A program made the translations under genes and the position numbers. Below, in pieces: positions 19,104 through 28,548 of a stretch of DNA of 64,000 nt. Origin of the DNA: Maribellus comscasis (lineage in GTDB: Bacteria > Bacteroidota > Bacteroidia > Bacteroidales > Prolixibacteraceae); contig NZ_CP046401.1 of assembly GCF_009762775.1 (NCBI RefSeq), positions 7,576,001 to 7,640,000 on the forward strand. Direction: 5' to 3'. How positions within the stretch are numbered: the stretch's first letter is position 1; the number at the start of each line of letters is the position of its first letter. The notes under the pieces were generated by a model. The model was given only the letters and a program-made list of their open reading frames with translations. It was not told the origin of the DNA and made no database searches.

Positions 19104-20070
19104 AATAATAATACTTCTTCTGGTAACATTTATTGTAAGTTCCTGTTCAACAAAAAAGAATTATAAAGAATTCCGACTTGCATACGTAATGGCTCCGGGA
19201 GGTACCTCCCATGCTGCAGCCGAACAATTTAGCAAACTAGTATCCCAAAAATCCGGGGGAAAAATAAGGGTAAAACTCTATCCAAATGGAATTTTAGGCA
19301 ACGACAGAATTCTGGTCGAAGGATTAAGCCTCAGAAGCATTGATATGATTATCGCAGGACCATCTATTATTGGGTGGAATGCTCCCGAATATGGAGTTAT
19401 CGAAGCTCCTTTTGTTTTCAATAGCTATGCGCATATGGAAAAAGTAATGTATGGAAAAATAGGGAAAGAAATTGAATCAGCCATTTATAAAAACCGGAAG
19501 ATTCATTTTCTTGCTTTTCTCCACCGTGGACCAAGATATTTAACTACGACCAACAAAATCGTAAAAACGCCTGAAGATTTAAACGGATTAAAACTTCGTG
19601 TACCTGAATTACCCATTTATATAAAATCATGGAAAACATTTAGTGCAAATCCTACTCCATTAGCATACTCCGATATGTTTATGGCACTAAAACAGGGTGT
19701 CGTTGAGGGTCAGGAGAATCCACTGGAAGTAATCTATACAAGCCATTTATATGAGACACAAAAGTATATAATGAAGACAGAGCATCTCATTAGCTTTTAT
19801 ATTGCTTGTATTGGTGATTACTTTTTTAAAAAATTTGATAAAAATGAACAAAAAATAATTATCGATTCAATTAAAGAAGCAGCTCAATATCAAAACGATT
19901 TGGTAAAAGAGTACGAAGAAAAGTTTACAGATGAATTAAAAGCAGCTGGTGTTAAGTTTATTGATGTAGATAGAAATGCGTTTGAACAACTTGCGGTTCA
20001 AAAACTACCCAAGTTATTCAAAGATGTCTGGGCACCTGACATTTACCAACGAATACGAGATGTAAAATAA
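19087..20070 (+). CDS. dctP: TRAP transporter solute-binding protein (DctP-like lipoprotein)
   Basis: The 327-residue protein has a lipobox (FIVSSC, Cys about residue 20), so it is membrane-anchored. The DctP fold is clear: FRLAYVMAPGGTSHAAAEQFSKLVSQKSGGKIRVKLYPNGILGNDRILVEGL, then the LNGLKLRVPELPIYIKSW segment. The latter contains the conserved Arg that pairs with the ligand carboxylate. GVVEGQENPL is also typical. The ligand should carry a carboxylate, which fits a uronate or aldonate. Confidence 0.92.
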   Translation: MNFYNKIIILLLVTFIVSSCSTKKNYKEFRLAYVMAPGGTSHAAAEQFSKLVSQKSGGKIRVKLYPNGILGNDRILVEGLSLRSIDMIIAGPSIIGWNAPEYGVIEAPFVFNSYAHMEKVMYGKIGKEIESAIYKNRKIHFLAFLHRGPRYLTTTNKIVKTPEDLNGLKLRVPELPIYIKSWKTFSANPTPLAYSDMFMALKQGVVEGQENPLEVIYTSHLYETQKYIMKTEHLISFYIACIGDYFFKKFDKNEQKIIIDSIKEAAQYQNDLVKEYEEKFTDELKAAGVKFIDVDRNAFEQLAVQKLPKLFKDVWAPDIYQRIRDVK

Positions 20071-20201
20071 AAGAAGATAGCATTAAAAACACATTTAACT
20101 ATTACTACTTAAATAATGAACAATACAACTAACGTATAATATAAATCTGACTCATAAAATACATAGAGATAACAAATAAAAAAACAAAAAATTATAACCA
20201 C

Positions 20202-20966
20202 ATGATAAAACCGAATATTGTTTTGGAGAAAATGAAAAATGGAGTTTTCTCTCTTGGGGGATGGGTTCTGTCAAACTCAGTATCCTCAGCAGAAATAATG
20301 GCTCAGGCAGGATTTGATTGGGTATGCATTGATGCCGAACATTCATCTGTCTCTAAAGAAACAGCAACTAACATGATTAGGGCGATTGAATTACACGGCG
20401 CTGAACCATTCGTCAGAATTAGTCTGAATGATGAAGTAGAAATAAAAAAATACATGGATATAGGAGCCAGGGGCATCATTGTACCCATGATAAAATCTTA
20501 TGATGAGATAGAAAAAGCAATTTCATTTATAAAATATCCACCGTCAGGAAACCGGTCTTATGCTATTCCCAGATGCACAGGGTATGGAGACTGGTCAAAC
20601 GAATATTATGAGAATGCCAACCAACAAACTTTTATCGCCATCATGATTGAACATATTGATGCGGTCAGAGATATTGACAAAATATTCTCTCATAAAGGGA
20701 TTGATGCTATTTTGATTGGCCCTTATGATTTGTCTGGTTCAATGGATATTCCAGGGCAATTTGAAAATGAAAAATTTGTGGAAACACTGGAGTATATCCA
20801 CAAAAAAGCAATAGAGTATTCTATTACAATGGGTATACACGAAGTACATCCATCTTTGAAAAAAATTAACAATTTCATCAATCAAGGTTATAAATTTATT
20901 GCCTGTGGCATTGATACTCTCTTCATTTTGGAACGGTCAAAAGAATTCGCCCAACTTAATACTTAA
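20202..20966 (+). CDS. HpcH/HpaI-family aldolase (2-keto-3-deoxy sugar acid type)
   Basis: The 254-residue protein matches class II HpcH/HpaI aldolases. Visible motifs are GFDWVCIDAEHSS, PFVRISLNDEVEIKKYMDIGARGIIVPMI, AIMIEHIDAVRDID (metal-binding Glu), and GIDAILIGPYDLSGSMDIPG. Relatives cleave 2-keto-3-deoxy-L-rhamnonate or 4-hydroxy-2-oxoheptanedioate to pyruvate plus an aldehyde. It gives the locus a second, non-phosphorylated cleavage route beside the KDPG-type aldolase at 26743. It is preceded by a 131-bp gap with no obvious gene. Confidence 0.85.
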   Translation: MIKPNIVLEKMKNGVFSLGGWVLSNSVSSAEIMAQAGFDWVCIDAEHSSVSKETATNMIRAIELHGAEPFVRISLNDEVEIKKYMDIGARGIIVPMIKSYDEIEKAISFIKYPPSGNRSYAIPRCTGYGDWSNEYYENANQQTFIAIMIEHIDAVRDIDKIFSHKGIDAILIGPYDLSGSMDIPGQFENEKFVETLEYIHKKAIEYSITMGIHEVHPSLKKINNFINQGYKFIACGIDTLFILERSKEFAQLNT

Positions 20967-20987
20967 TAATTTTAAAATACAATCATT

Positions 20988-21440
20988 TTGATTTTAGGAT
21001 CATTAAAAAATACAGAAACAGCTGAAAAAGTTCACTACCTTTTTAAAAAAGCTTTTGACTATATCAAAACTGCTGATCTAACTACAATTCCATCTGACGG
21101 AACCAGAATTGAGCTTGAAGGAAACAAACTTTATTTCGTTATCAATGAATATTTAGGTAAAACACGTCAGGATCTAATAGGAGAAGCCCATCGAAAATAC
21201 ATTGATATTCAGGTTCTGTTAGAAGGAACTGAATCGATGGGCTGGATTGAACTATCTGAATGCAGGAAATTATTAAAACCGTATGATTCAGAGAAAGATG
21301 CAGTCTTATACAATGATACGCCTTCCTCCTATATTCAGGTCTCTCCCGGAGAATTTGTAATCTTCTTTCCTGAAGATGTGCATGCGCCGGGGATTAGCAC
21401 TGAAAATATAAAAAAATTAGTTGTAAAAGTGTTGATTTAA
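20988..21440 (+). CDS. YhcH/YjgK/YiaL-family protein
   Basis: The 150-residue cupin-like protein shows the family's signatures: HRKYIDIQVLLEGTESMGW, the YDSEKDAVLYND region, and the metal-site FVIFFPEDVHAPG with C-terminal KKLVVKVLI. Homologues occur with sialic acid and sugar-acid genes and may act as anomerases or isomerases. The start is a TTG, because no in-frame ATG lies near the conserved N-terminus. Confidence 0.8.
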   Translation: MILGSLKNTETAEKVHYLFKKAFDYIKTADLTTIPSDGTRIELEGNKLYFVINEYLGKTRQDLIGEAHRKYIDIQVLLEGTESMGWIELSECRKLLKPYDSEKDAVLYNDTPSSYIQVSPGEFVIFFPEDVHAPGISTENIKKLVVKVLI

Positions 21441-21546
21441 TGCGTTGCTTATTGTTTATAGCTTCCCGCAGTATTTATATGAAGTTAAAAATTCTGAGGA
21501 AGCGAGCTACCCCAATTACAATTTCTGGATTTTTTTAAATAAAGTT

Positions 21547-22245
21547 ATGAATACGAAATACTGGAATACAGATAAGGAACTTTTTGATATAATCAGGAAA
21601 GAGTTATATACGGCAGTGATCGGTGACATAATGGACAAAATGAACCTGAAACATCAGTTTCTGCCTCCTCAAATCCGTCCTCTCAAAGAAGAAATGTTCA
21701 TTACCGGACGGGCGATGACAGTACTTGAGGCTGATTATTTTGAAGAACTAAGCCCTGGTTCAAATAATCCTTTAATGAATAAGCCTTTTGGGCTCATGCT
21801 CGAAGCTCTGGATAATATAAAACAGGGAGAAGTATACATATGTTCCGGCGCTTCGCCCTCATATGCCCTGGTTGGCGAATTGATGATGACAAGGATTAAA
21901 ATGTGCGGAGGTGCAGGTGCAGTGGTTAATGGTTATTCTCGTGACACATTGGGAATTTACAAAACAGATATTCCTGTTTTTTCATATGGACCGTATGCCC
22001 AGGATCAGGCACCAAGAGGTAGGGTAATTGACTACCGTGTCCCGATTGAAATGAACGGAGTACGCATCATTCCGGGAGATATAATTATCGGAGATATTGA
22101 TGGAGTATGTGTAGTACCGCAAAATCACGAACAGGAAATTATTGTCAGAGCTTTGGAAAAAGCCAGGGGAGAAAAAGCCGTACTAAACGCAATAAAAGGA
22201 GGAATGAGCGCCGTTGATGCGTGGAATAAGTACGGAATCATGTGA
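21547..22245 (+). CDS. RraA-like / HMG-aldolase-family protein
   Basis: The ATG at 21547 gives 232 residues and replaces a longer TTG-started frame whose first 34 residues look unnatural. The RraA/HMG aldolase fold is seen in TAVIGDIMDKM, ITGRAMTV, and the GELMMTRIKMCGGAGAVVNGYSRD loop with its conserved Gly-Gly and Arg-Asp. IIPGDIIIGDIDGVCVVP is also typical. Members can be 4-hydroxy-4-methyl-2-oxoglutarate or oxaloacetate-type lyases; here it may act on a pyruvate-related intermediate. It lies between the YhcH gene and a dehydratase gene in the same operon. Confidence 0.8.
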   Translation: MNTKYWNTDKELFDIIRKELYTAVIGDIMDKMNLKHQFLPPQIRPLKEEMFITGRAMTVLEADYFEELSPGSNNPLMNKPFGLMLEALDNIKQGEVYICSGASPSYALVGELMMTRIKMCGGAGAVVNGYSRDTLGIYKTDIPVFSYGPYAQDQAPRGRVIDYRVPIEMNGVRIIPGDIIIGDIDGVCVVPQNHEQEIIVRALEKARGEKAVLNAIKGGMSAVDAWNKYGIM

Positions 22246-22284
22246 TGAATAAGCTCTTAGAGAAATATTAAAAATTCACTCAGG

Positions 22285-23451
22285 ATGAAAATAACCGATG
22301 TTAAGGTTTGGCTGGTTGAAGGGATAAAGTACAACTGGACCATGCTAAAAATATATACCGATGAAGGGTATACCGGTGTGGGAGAAGCAACCAACTGGCC
22401 GGGGAGCCAAATTGTTGAAGCTGCCGCAATTGAAGTTGGACAACGAATTATCGGGTATGACCCAATGCGCACCGATTTTATCTGGACAAAGTTATACCGC
22501 GATTTAAACTGGGTTGGGCCATTTGGGGCCAGTATGTGCGCCATCTCCGGAATCGACATGGCCCTCCTTGACCTAAAGGCTAAAGTACTGGGAGTACCAA
22601 TGTATGAATTATTAGGGGGAGCATTTCGGAAAAAAATCAGGCTTTATGCGAATTACTGGTTTACTAAGGGCGGACATAATGCAAAAGATTATGCCAGTCA
22701 GGCCCTCAGTGTCATAAAGGCCGGATTCAAGGGTGTAAAATTTGACCCGTTTGCCCATGTGAATTACTTCTATGGGGAAGATTTGAATGTAGACCTTGGA
22801 CTAACTTTTGAGCAGCAAAACAGGGCTTATGAAGTTAGTAAAGCAGTAAGAAATGCCATCGGCCCTGAAGCTGACTTGATGATTGAGACTCATGCCATGC
22901 TGAATTTCAAAACAGCAACCGCGATGGCAGAACGTCTGGCAGAATTGGACATTACCTGGTTTGAAGAACCAGCAGGCCCTGAAAGTGCAACTACCTTACG
23001 TACAATGCGTGAGCGAATCTCCTCAAAGGTATCGATCTGTGTCGGTGAAAGACACTATACGCGCCACGGTATAAGGGATCTGCTTGAAAAACAGGTTGCC
23101 GACATAATAATGCCTGATATTACAAGGTGTGGTGGTCCATCGGAAATGAAAAGAATGGCGACAATGGCGGAAACTTATAGCGTACAGGTAGCTCCGCATA
23201 ATCCTAACGGTCCGTTATCGACGTTGGCAAGTGCTCATGTCTGCGCGTCAATTCCAAATTTTTTCAGACAGGAATTTATGTTTAACGATGTCCCCTGGCG
23301 CGATACTATAATTGATTATTCAATAAACGATTTAATTGTTGATGGTCACCTTGTATTACCGGAAAGAACTGGATTAGGAGTTGATTTAAATGAAACAGAA
23401 ATGGAAAAACACCCGGGGGTAAGAAAGCCTAGAGCTGGATTTTATATTTAA
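22285..23451 (+). CDS. Enolase-superfamily sugar-acid dehydratase (mandelate racemase group)
   Basis: The 388-residue protein has the N-terminal capping domain (TDEGYTGVGEATNWPGSQIVEAA) and the enolase-type barrel. Metal ligands are in IETH (E201), WFEEPAG and VGERH. The catalytic His is in APHNPNGP. The first catalytic strand reads GVKFDPF, so the second Lys of a K-x-K motif is replaced by Asp. It should dehydrate an acidic sugar to a 2-keto-3-deoxy acid. Substrate identity is open and differs from the second dehydratase at 24479. Confidence 0.87.
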   Translation: MKITDVKVWLVEGIKYNWTMLKIYTDEGYTGVGEATNWPGSQIVEAAAIEVGQRIIGYDPMRTDFIWTKLYRDLNWVGPFGASMCAISGIDMALLDLKAKVLGVPMYELLGGAFRKKIRLYANYWFTKGGHNAKDYASQALSVIKAGFKGVKFDPFAHVNYFYGEDLNVDLGLTFEQQNRAYEVSKAVRNAIGPEADLMIETHAMLNFKTATAMAERLAELDITWFEEPAGPESATTLRTMRERISSKVSICVGERHYTRHGIRDLLEKQVADIIMPDITRCGGPSEMKRMATMAETYSVQVAPHNPNGPLSTLASAHVCASIPNFFRQEFMFNDVPWRDTIIDYSINDLIVDGHLVLPERTGLGVDLNETEMEKHPGVRKPRAGFYI

Positions 23452-23495
23452 AATTTAAGCTATTGACAGTTTTATCATGTTAAATTTCATAGTGT

Positions 23496-24455
23496 ATGGA
23501 GAAAGCTTATAAAACTATAATCACAAGTACGATACCAAAAGAATGGGTCAAAAAACTCTCTTCAATTTCGGAAGTAATCATATGGCCCGGAGGTAATCAT
23601 TTTTTGATGCCAAGAGATTATCTGATTAAAATTTTGCCTGAAACAGATGCAATTATAAATACAGCTGATGTAAAGGCTGACAAAGAGCTTTTAAACCATG
23701 CGTCAAGGCTCAAGATAGTTGCAAATGCATCGATTGGTTATGATAACCTAAACCTAAAAGAACTAACAACAAGAGGAATCTGGGCCTGCAATACACCTGG
23801 CTTTTTTAACTATCCTGTTGCGGAATATATTATAGCAGGTATGTTAACGCTTTCAAGAAAACTTGGTGAAGCAGAAAGATTTGTAAGACAAAATGAATGG
23901 AACGCCTTTGAACCAGGTAGGTGGGACGGCAAAAGCCTGAAGGAAATGAGTATCGGAATTGTGGGCATGGGTGCAATCGGCACTGAGCTGATGAATCTGG
24001 CAAAAGCATTTGGAATGAAAGTCAGGTACTATGATCATAATAGACAAAAAATACCGGGATACACAAATCTTGACAAACTACTAAATACTAGCGATTTTGT
24101 TTCAATCAATGTCCCCTTAAACAGTTCCACAAAACACATGGTAAACCAGAATTTTCTTAACAAATTAAAAGACGATGCAATATTGATAAACACATCAAGA
24201 GGTGCTGTTGTAGAGCAGAATGCTTTGATTAAAGCACTAAAATCAGGTCAAATTAAAGGTGCAATCCTCGATGTCTTTGAAAATGAACCTTATGTTCCCA
24301 CTGACCTGAGAAAACTTGAAAATGTTTTTATTACCCCACATATAGCTGGTGGCACCAAGTCAGCACGTAAAGCAAGCATGGAAAGTGCCGCTTTCAATGT
24401 TTTTTGTGTTTTATCCGGTAACAAACCAATTAATTCATTAAACCAAATAGAATAA
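23496..24455 (+). CDS. D-isomer-specific 2-hydroxyacid dehydrogenase, paralog 1
   Basis: The 319-residue protein has a Rossmann GxGxxG motif (GMGAIG, about residues 155-160). It also has the family's catalytic Arg in INTSRGAVV, Glu in FENEPY and His in TPHIAGG (about 282). It should interconvert a 2-keto acid and a D-2-hydroxy acid with NAD(P)H. Only moderate similarity to the gene at 27453 suggests different substrates. It lies between two dehydratase genes, 44 bp and 23 bp away. Confidence 0.9.
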   Translation: MEKAYKTIITSTIPKEWVKKLSSISEVIIWPGGNHFLMPRDYLIKILPETDAIINTADVKADKELLNHASRLKIVANASIGYDNLNLKELTTRGIWACNTPGFFNYPVAEYIIAGMLTLSRKLGEAERFVRQNEWNAFEPGRWDGKSLKEMSIGIVGMGAIGTELMNLAKAFGMKVRYYDHNRQKIPGYTNLDKLLNTSDFVSINVPLNSSTKHMVNQNFLNKLKDDAILINTSRGAVVEQNALIKALKSGQIKGAILDVFENEPYVPTDLRKLENVFITPHIAGGTKSARKASMESAAFNVFCVLSGNKPINSLNQIE

Positions 24456-24478
24456 TTATTTCATTCCAAAATACTCAC

Positions 24479-25627
24479 ATGAAAATTAAAAATATTGAAA
24501 TATTTAAAATTCCACCGCGATGGCTTTTTCTAAAAATCACAACAGAATCAGGAATATCAGGTTGGGGAGAGCCTGCGCTGGAGGGTAAAACTGATTCTGT
24601 AATAGCTGCCATTCATGACATGAAACAATATCTGATTGGACAAAATGCAGAAGAGATTGAACATATATACAATTTGCTCACTAAAGGAAGCTTTTACAGA
24701 GGTGGAGTAATTATGATGAGTGCCGTTTCCGGAATAGAACAGGCGCTTTGGGATATAAAAGGGAAACATTTAAATACTCCTGTCTATAACCTGCTGGGGG
24801 GAGCAGTGAGAGAAAAAGTAAGAATTTATGGCTGGATAGGAGGAGACTCTCCAACTGATTTGATCTCTCAGGCTCAAAGAAGAATTGATTCAGGTTATAC
24901 AGCCTTAAAAATAAATGCATGTGGTAAAACAGAATGGATTGTTTCTCCTTCCGAAACAAAAAGTATAATACAAAGGCTAAAAGAATTGAGAGCAGCAGTT
25001 GGAGATAAAATTGAGATCGGTATTGATTTTCATGGAAGAGTTCATAAATCAGCGGTGAAACGCCTTGTTAAAGAATTGGAAGAATTTTGCCCCATGTTTT
25101 ATGAAGAGCCTCTACTTCCTGAATATATCGATCAACTAAAAGATGTTGCAAATTATACCACCGTTCCCATAGCTTTTGGCGAACGTTTGGTCGGTCGCAG
25201 AGAATTTAAAAGTTTAATAAACAATGGAATTGTGGATATTATTCAACCTGACATTAGCCATACCGGTGGTATATGGGAAATACGTAAGATTGCCGCCATG
25301 GCTGAAACATCAGATATCGCCCTCGCACCTCATTGTCCTCTTGGTCCCATTGCATTTGCAGCTTCATTACACATCAATACGTGCTGTCCAAATGTAATTA
25401 TCCAGGAAACCAGCCAGGGAATTCATTATAACGAAGGGACAGATATGCTTGATTATATAATAAACAAAAAGGATTTATCAATAATAGATGGTTTCATTCC
25501 AAACCTTGAAAAACCAGGCCTTGGCATTGAAATAGACGAGAAGTTTGTTAAAGAAATGTCAAAAATTGGTCATAACTGGAGAAATCCAATATGGTATGGA
25601 AAGGATGGAAGTTTACTTGAATGGTAA
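24479..25627 (+). CDS. dgoD: D-galactonate dehydratase (DgoD-like)
   Basis: The 382-residue enolase-superfamily protein carries the residues expected of DgoD at the matching numbers: D183 and H185 (GIDFHGR), E209 (FYEEPLLPE), E235 (FGER) and H285 (APHCPLGP). The N-terminal loop WGEPALEGK and the HTGGIWEIRKIA segment also match. It should convert D-galactonate to 2-keto-3-deoxy-galactonate, the first step of the De Ley-Doudoroff pathway. KDG kinase follows 15 bp later and the aldolase after that, so the whole route is encoded in order. Confidence 0.9.
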   Translation: MKIKNIEIFKIPPRWLFLKITTESGISGWGEPALEGKTDSVIAAIHDMKQYLIGQNAEEIEHIYNLLTKGSFYRGGVIMMSAVSGIEQALWDIKGKHLNTPVYNLLGGAVREKVRIYGWIGGDSPTDLISQAQRRIDSGYTALKINACGKTEWIVSPSETKSIIQRLKELRAAVGDKIEIGIDFHGRVHKSAVKRLVKELEEFCPMFYEEPLLPEYIDQLKDVANYTTVPIAFGERLVGRREFKSLINNGIVDIIQPDISHTGGIWEIRKIAAMAETSDIALAPHCPLGPIAFAASLHINTCCPNVIIQETSQGIHYNEGTDMLDYIINKKDLSIIDGFIPNLEKPGLGIEIDEKFVKEMSKIGHNWRNPIWYGKDGSLLEW

Positions 25628-25642
25628 CCTAAAACGCTAACC

Positions 25643-26686
25643 ATGGAAAAAAAAATAATATGTTTTGGTGAAATAATGTTACGCCTGGCGGCACCCGGAT
25701 ACCTAAGATTTAGTCAGGCAAACGAGTTTGTTGCTACCTATTGCGGAGGAGAAGCGAATGTCGCTGTTTCATTGGCAAATTTTGGCATGGATGCAGAATT
25801 TGTAACTCGTTTGCCAAAAAATGATATATCTGATGCATGTCTTAGAAGTTTACATAAAAATGGCGTGAATACAAAAAATGTCATTTTTGGTGGGGAAAGA
25901 TTAGGTCTGTACTATTTGGAAACAGGGGCAGTAACCAGACCCGGTAAAGTGATTTATGATAGGGAGCATTCCTCTTTCTCTGAAATTAATCCTGGCATGA
26001 TCGACTGGAAAAATATATTGAGAAATGCCGACTGGTTTCATTGGACCGGGATCACGCCAGCAATTTCAGAAGGAGCTGCTGAAGCATGTTTGGAGGCGAT
26101 AGAAGTAGCGCAAAAAATGGGATTAATTATATCAACCGATTTGAACTACCGGAAAACTCTGTGGAAATATGGAAAAACGGCTGCTGAAGTTATGCCAAAG
26201 CTAGTTGAGAAAAGTGATATTATTCTTGGGAACGAAGAAGATGCAGAAACAATATTTGGAATAAAGCCTGAAGGTTTCGATGCAACAAAAACGCTAGGTA
26301 ATGTTAATGGAAATGAATTCTACTCGGTTTGTGAAAAGTTAATGGCGAAATTTCCAAATGCAAAAAAAATAATTATCACTCTACGCGGTTCTTTTAATGC
26401 GAATCACAACACCTGGGCAGGTGTTCTCTTCAACGGGAAGCAATTGCTAAAATCACCCACTTATGATATTACCCACATAGTTAACCGGGTAGGCGGCGGT
26501 GATTCTTTTATGGGGGGATTGATTTATGGATTATTGACTTATCCAAATGAAGATCAAAAAGCTTTGAACTTTGCAACTGCGGCATCCTGCTTAAAGCATA
26601 CTATTTATGGCGACTTTAACCTTTCAACAGTTACAGAAGTAGAGAGGTTAATGTCAGGTGACGGGAGTGGACGGGTAAATAGATAA
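25643..26686 (+). CDS. kdgK: 2-keto-3-deoxygluconate/galactonate kinase (PfkB family)
   Basis: The 347-residue PfkB-family kinase has the N-terminal CFGEIMLRLAAPG, the GGEANVAVSLANFG substrate loop, ISTDLNYR, and the C-terminal catalytic GGGDSFMGGLIYG (Asp base). It should phosphorylate KDG or KDGal at C6 with ATP. It sits between DgoD and the aldolase, which supports this role over a ribokinase or fructokinase role. Confidence 0.9.
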   Translation: MEKKIICFGEIMLRLAAPGYLRFSQANEFVATYCGGEANVAVSLANFGMDAEFVTRLPKNDISDACLRSLHKNGVNTKNVIFGGERLGLYYLETGAVTRPGKVIYDREHSSFSEINPGMIDWKNILRNADWFHWTGITPAISEGAAEACLEAIEVAQKMGLIISTDLNYRKTLWKYGKTAAEVMPKLVEKSDIILGNEEDAETIFGIKPEGFDATKTLGNVNGNEFYSVCEKLMAKFPNAKKIIITLRGSFNANHNTWAGVLFNGKQLLKSPTYDITHIVNRVGGGDSFMGGLIYGLLTYPNEDQKALNFATAASCLKHTIYGDFNLSTVTEVERLMSGDGSGRVNR

Positions 26687-26742
26687 GCAAATTATAAAAC
26701 AGTATTAAATAAAACTCACATCAACCTTGGTACTAAAATTTC

Positions 26743-27456
26743 ATGCAAATTCCATCTGTTTCCTTAAAAAACTTAAATTATAGTCAAATGAAAACTTCAA
26801 TTAAAAAAAATAAATTCTCCTGGGATAAATTTAAACAAATGCCTGTTATTGGGATAGTTCGTGGGATTTCAATCGATGATTTTAAAAACATATTACCTAT
26901 TTACATAAAGGCAGGCTTTACAACTATTGAGGTAACAATGAATACAAATGATGTTGAGTCACTTGTAAGGCACGCTATTAAAGAGTACCCTGATATAAAT
27001 GTAGGAACAGGAACAGTTTGTAGTCTCAAGGATTTGGAACATGCATTGAATTTTGGTTCGCAATTTATTGTTTCTCCGATTATAAACTATGATGTTATCA
27101 AAACTTGTGTTAAATACAACATCCCAGTATTTCCAGGTGCATTAACACCAACTGAGATATATAGTGCCTGGGAACTAGGAGCTTCAGCCGTGAAAGTATA
27201 TCCGGCAGGCAATTTTGGAGCAGGTTATATAAAGGATGTAAAGGGCCCGCTAAACGACATAAAGATAATTCCTACAGGAGGAATAAATCTTGATAATATA
27301 CAAAGGTTTCTGGATGCAGGTGTAGAAGGACTAGGTATCGGTAGTCCTTTATTTGACAATACGCTCATAAATTCCCAAAACTGGCTTGCGCTGGAAAACC
27401 ACTTTTTAAAATTTACAAGAATTCTCCAAAACCATTACAAAAAAAACATAAAATGA
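26743..27456 (+). CDS. eda: KDPG/KDPGal aldolase (Eda/DgoA-type)
   Basis: The 237-residue class I aldolase shows GIVRG, AGFTTIEVTMN, VGTGTVCS, and SAVKVYPAGNFG with the Schiff-base Lys. PTGGINLDNIQRFLDAGVEGLGIGS is also present. It cleaves 2-keto-3-deoxy-6-phospho-gluconate or -galactonate to pyruvate plus glyceraldehyde-3-phosphate. An internal Met (MKTSIKKNKF, codon 16) could be the true start. Its 3' end overlaps the next gene by 4 bp. Confidence 0.9.
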   Translation: MQIPSVSLKNLNYSQMKTSIKKNKFSWDKFKQMPVIGIVRGISIDDFKNILPIYIKAGFTTIEVTMNTNDVESLVRHAIKEYPDINVGTGTVCSLKDLEHALNFGSQFIVSPIINYDVIKTCVKYNIPVFPGALTPTEIYSAWELGASAVKVYPAGNFGAGYIKDVKGPLNDIKIIPTGGINLDNIQRFLDAGVEGLGIGSPLFDNTLINSQNWLALENHFLKFTRILQNHYKKNIK

Positions 27457-28418
27457 AAGTAGTTATACAAAAAGACCTATTTGAACGTAGCTTTGAAGTC
27501 TTTTCGAATGCAGAAAAAACACACGGGATTCAGTTTATTCAAACCGAAATACTCGATGAGAATACTATGCTTAAACAGCATACTTCAGGTATAAATTGTT
27601 TTGTAATTGGTGCTGAAAAATATTCTCGTAGTTTTTATAACTCATTAAAAGAAGGTTCAGCCGTAATTCGTTATGGAGTCGGCTATAATGCGGTACCAAT
27701 AGACATCTGTATCCAAAAAAATATAAAAGTTGCTTTTACGCCAGGAACATTAACGGATTCTGTTGCAGAACACACATTTGCTTTGTTATTGGGTGTTGTA
27801 AGAAAATTGCCGGAATTACATCAGTCAGTAAAATCCGGTAACTGGAAAGGATTAACCGGACTTGAATTAAAAAATAAGACAATTGCATTAATTGGATATG
27901 GGCAAATAGGACAGGCAGTAGCTAAAATTGCCAAGCTTGGCTTTGGAATGAAAGTAGTCGCATATGATATCAAAGAAATGAATAGTGATGATTTATTAGA
28001 CAATTATTCTAATGATTTTAAATCAATCGTTAAGAATGCTGATATAATAAGTCTACATTTAGCAACTGTGCCTGACACACTAGGATTTATTAACAAAGAA
28101 CGAATTGGAATGCTGAAAGATGGAAGCATATTCATTAACACAGCAAGGGGAGAATTAATAATTGAAAAGGATTTTTACGAAGCACTGGATACAGGCAAAA
28201 TCAAAGCTGCCGGATTAGATGTATTTGAAAATGAACCCTATCATCCAAAATCTGAAGTAGATTTCAGAAAATTAGACAATGTTGTACTAACTCCGCATTG
28301 CGGCTCAAATACCATAGAAGCTAGTACCAGAATGGCAGAACTTGTTATTAGAAATATATTGGCATACTATTCTTCAAATGAAATGAACCTTATACCTGAA
28401 ATTAAAAATAACCGTTAA
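27453..28418 (+). CDS. D-isomer-specific 2-hydroxyacid dehydrogenase, paralog 2
   Basis: The 321-residue phosphoglycerate dehydrogenase-like protein has GYGQIGQAVAKIA (about residue 149), catalytic Arg in INTARGELI, Glu in FENEPYHP and His in LTPHCGS (about 281). The start overlaps the aldolase stop (ATGA), indicating translational coupling. It is the last gene of the plus-strand operon; 130 bp of gene-free sequence follow before the opposing DUF4143 gene. Confidence 0.88.
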   Translation: MKVVIQKDLFERSFEVFSNAEKTHGIQFIQTEILDENTMLKQHTSGINCFVIGAEKYSRSFYNSLKEGSAVIRYGVGYNAVPIDICIQKNIKVAFTPGTLTDSVAEHTFALLLGVVRKLPELHQSVKSGNWKGLTGLELKNKTIALIGYGQIGQAVAKIAKLGFGMKVVAYDIKEMNSDDLLDNYSNDFKSIVKNADIISLHLATVPDTLGFINKERIGMLKDGSIFINTARGELIIEKDFYEALDTGKIKAAGLDVFENEPYHPKSEVDFRKLDNVVLTPHCGSNTIEASTRMAELVIRNILAYYSSNEMNLIPEIKNNR

Positions 28419-28548
28419 AAAAAACATTTAAGATCGCTAAGGTCTCTCTCCAAATATTCGTTTCTATCTCTTTATAAATATACAAAAAATCAAGCTAAAA
28501 TATTAGCTAAGGTAGAAAGTGGATACACTTTAATATTTTCCTACTTTT

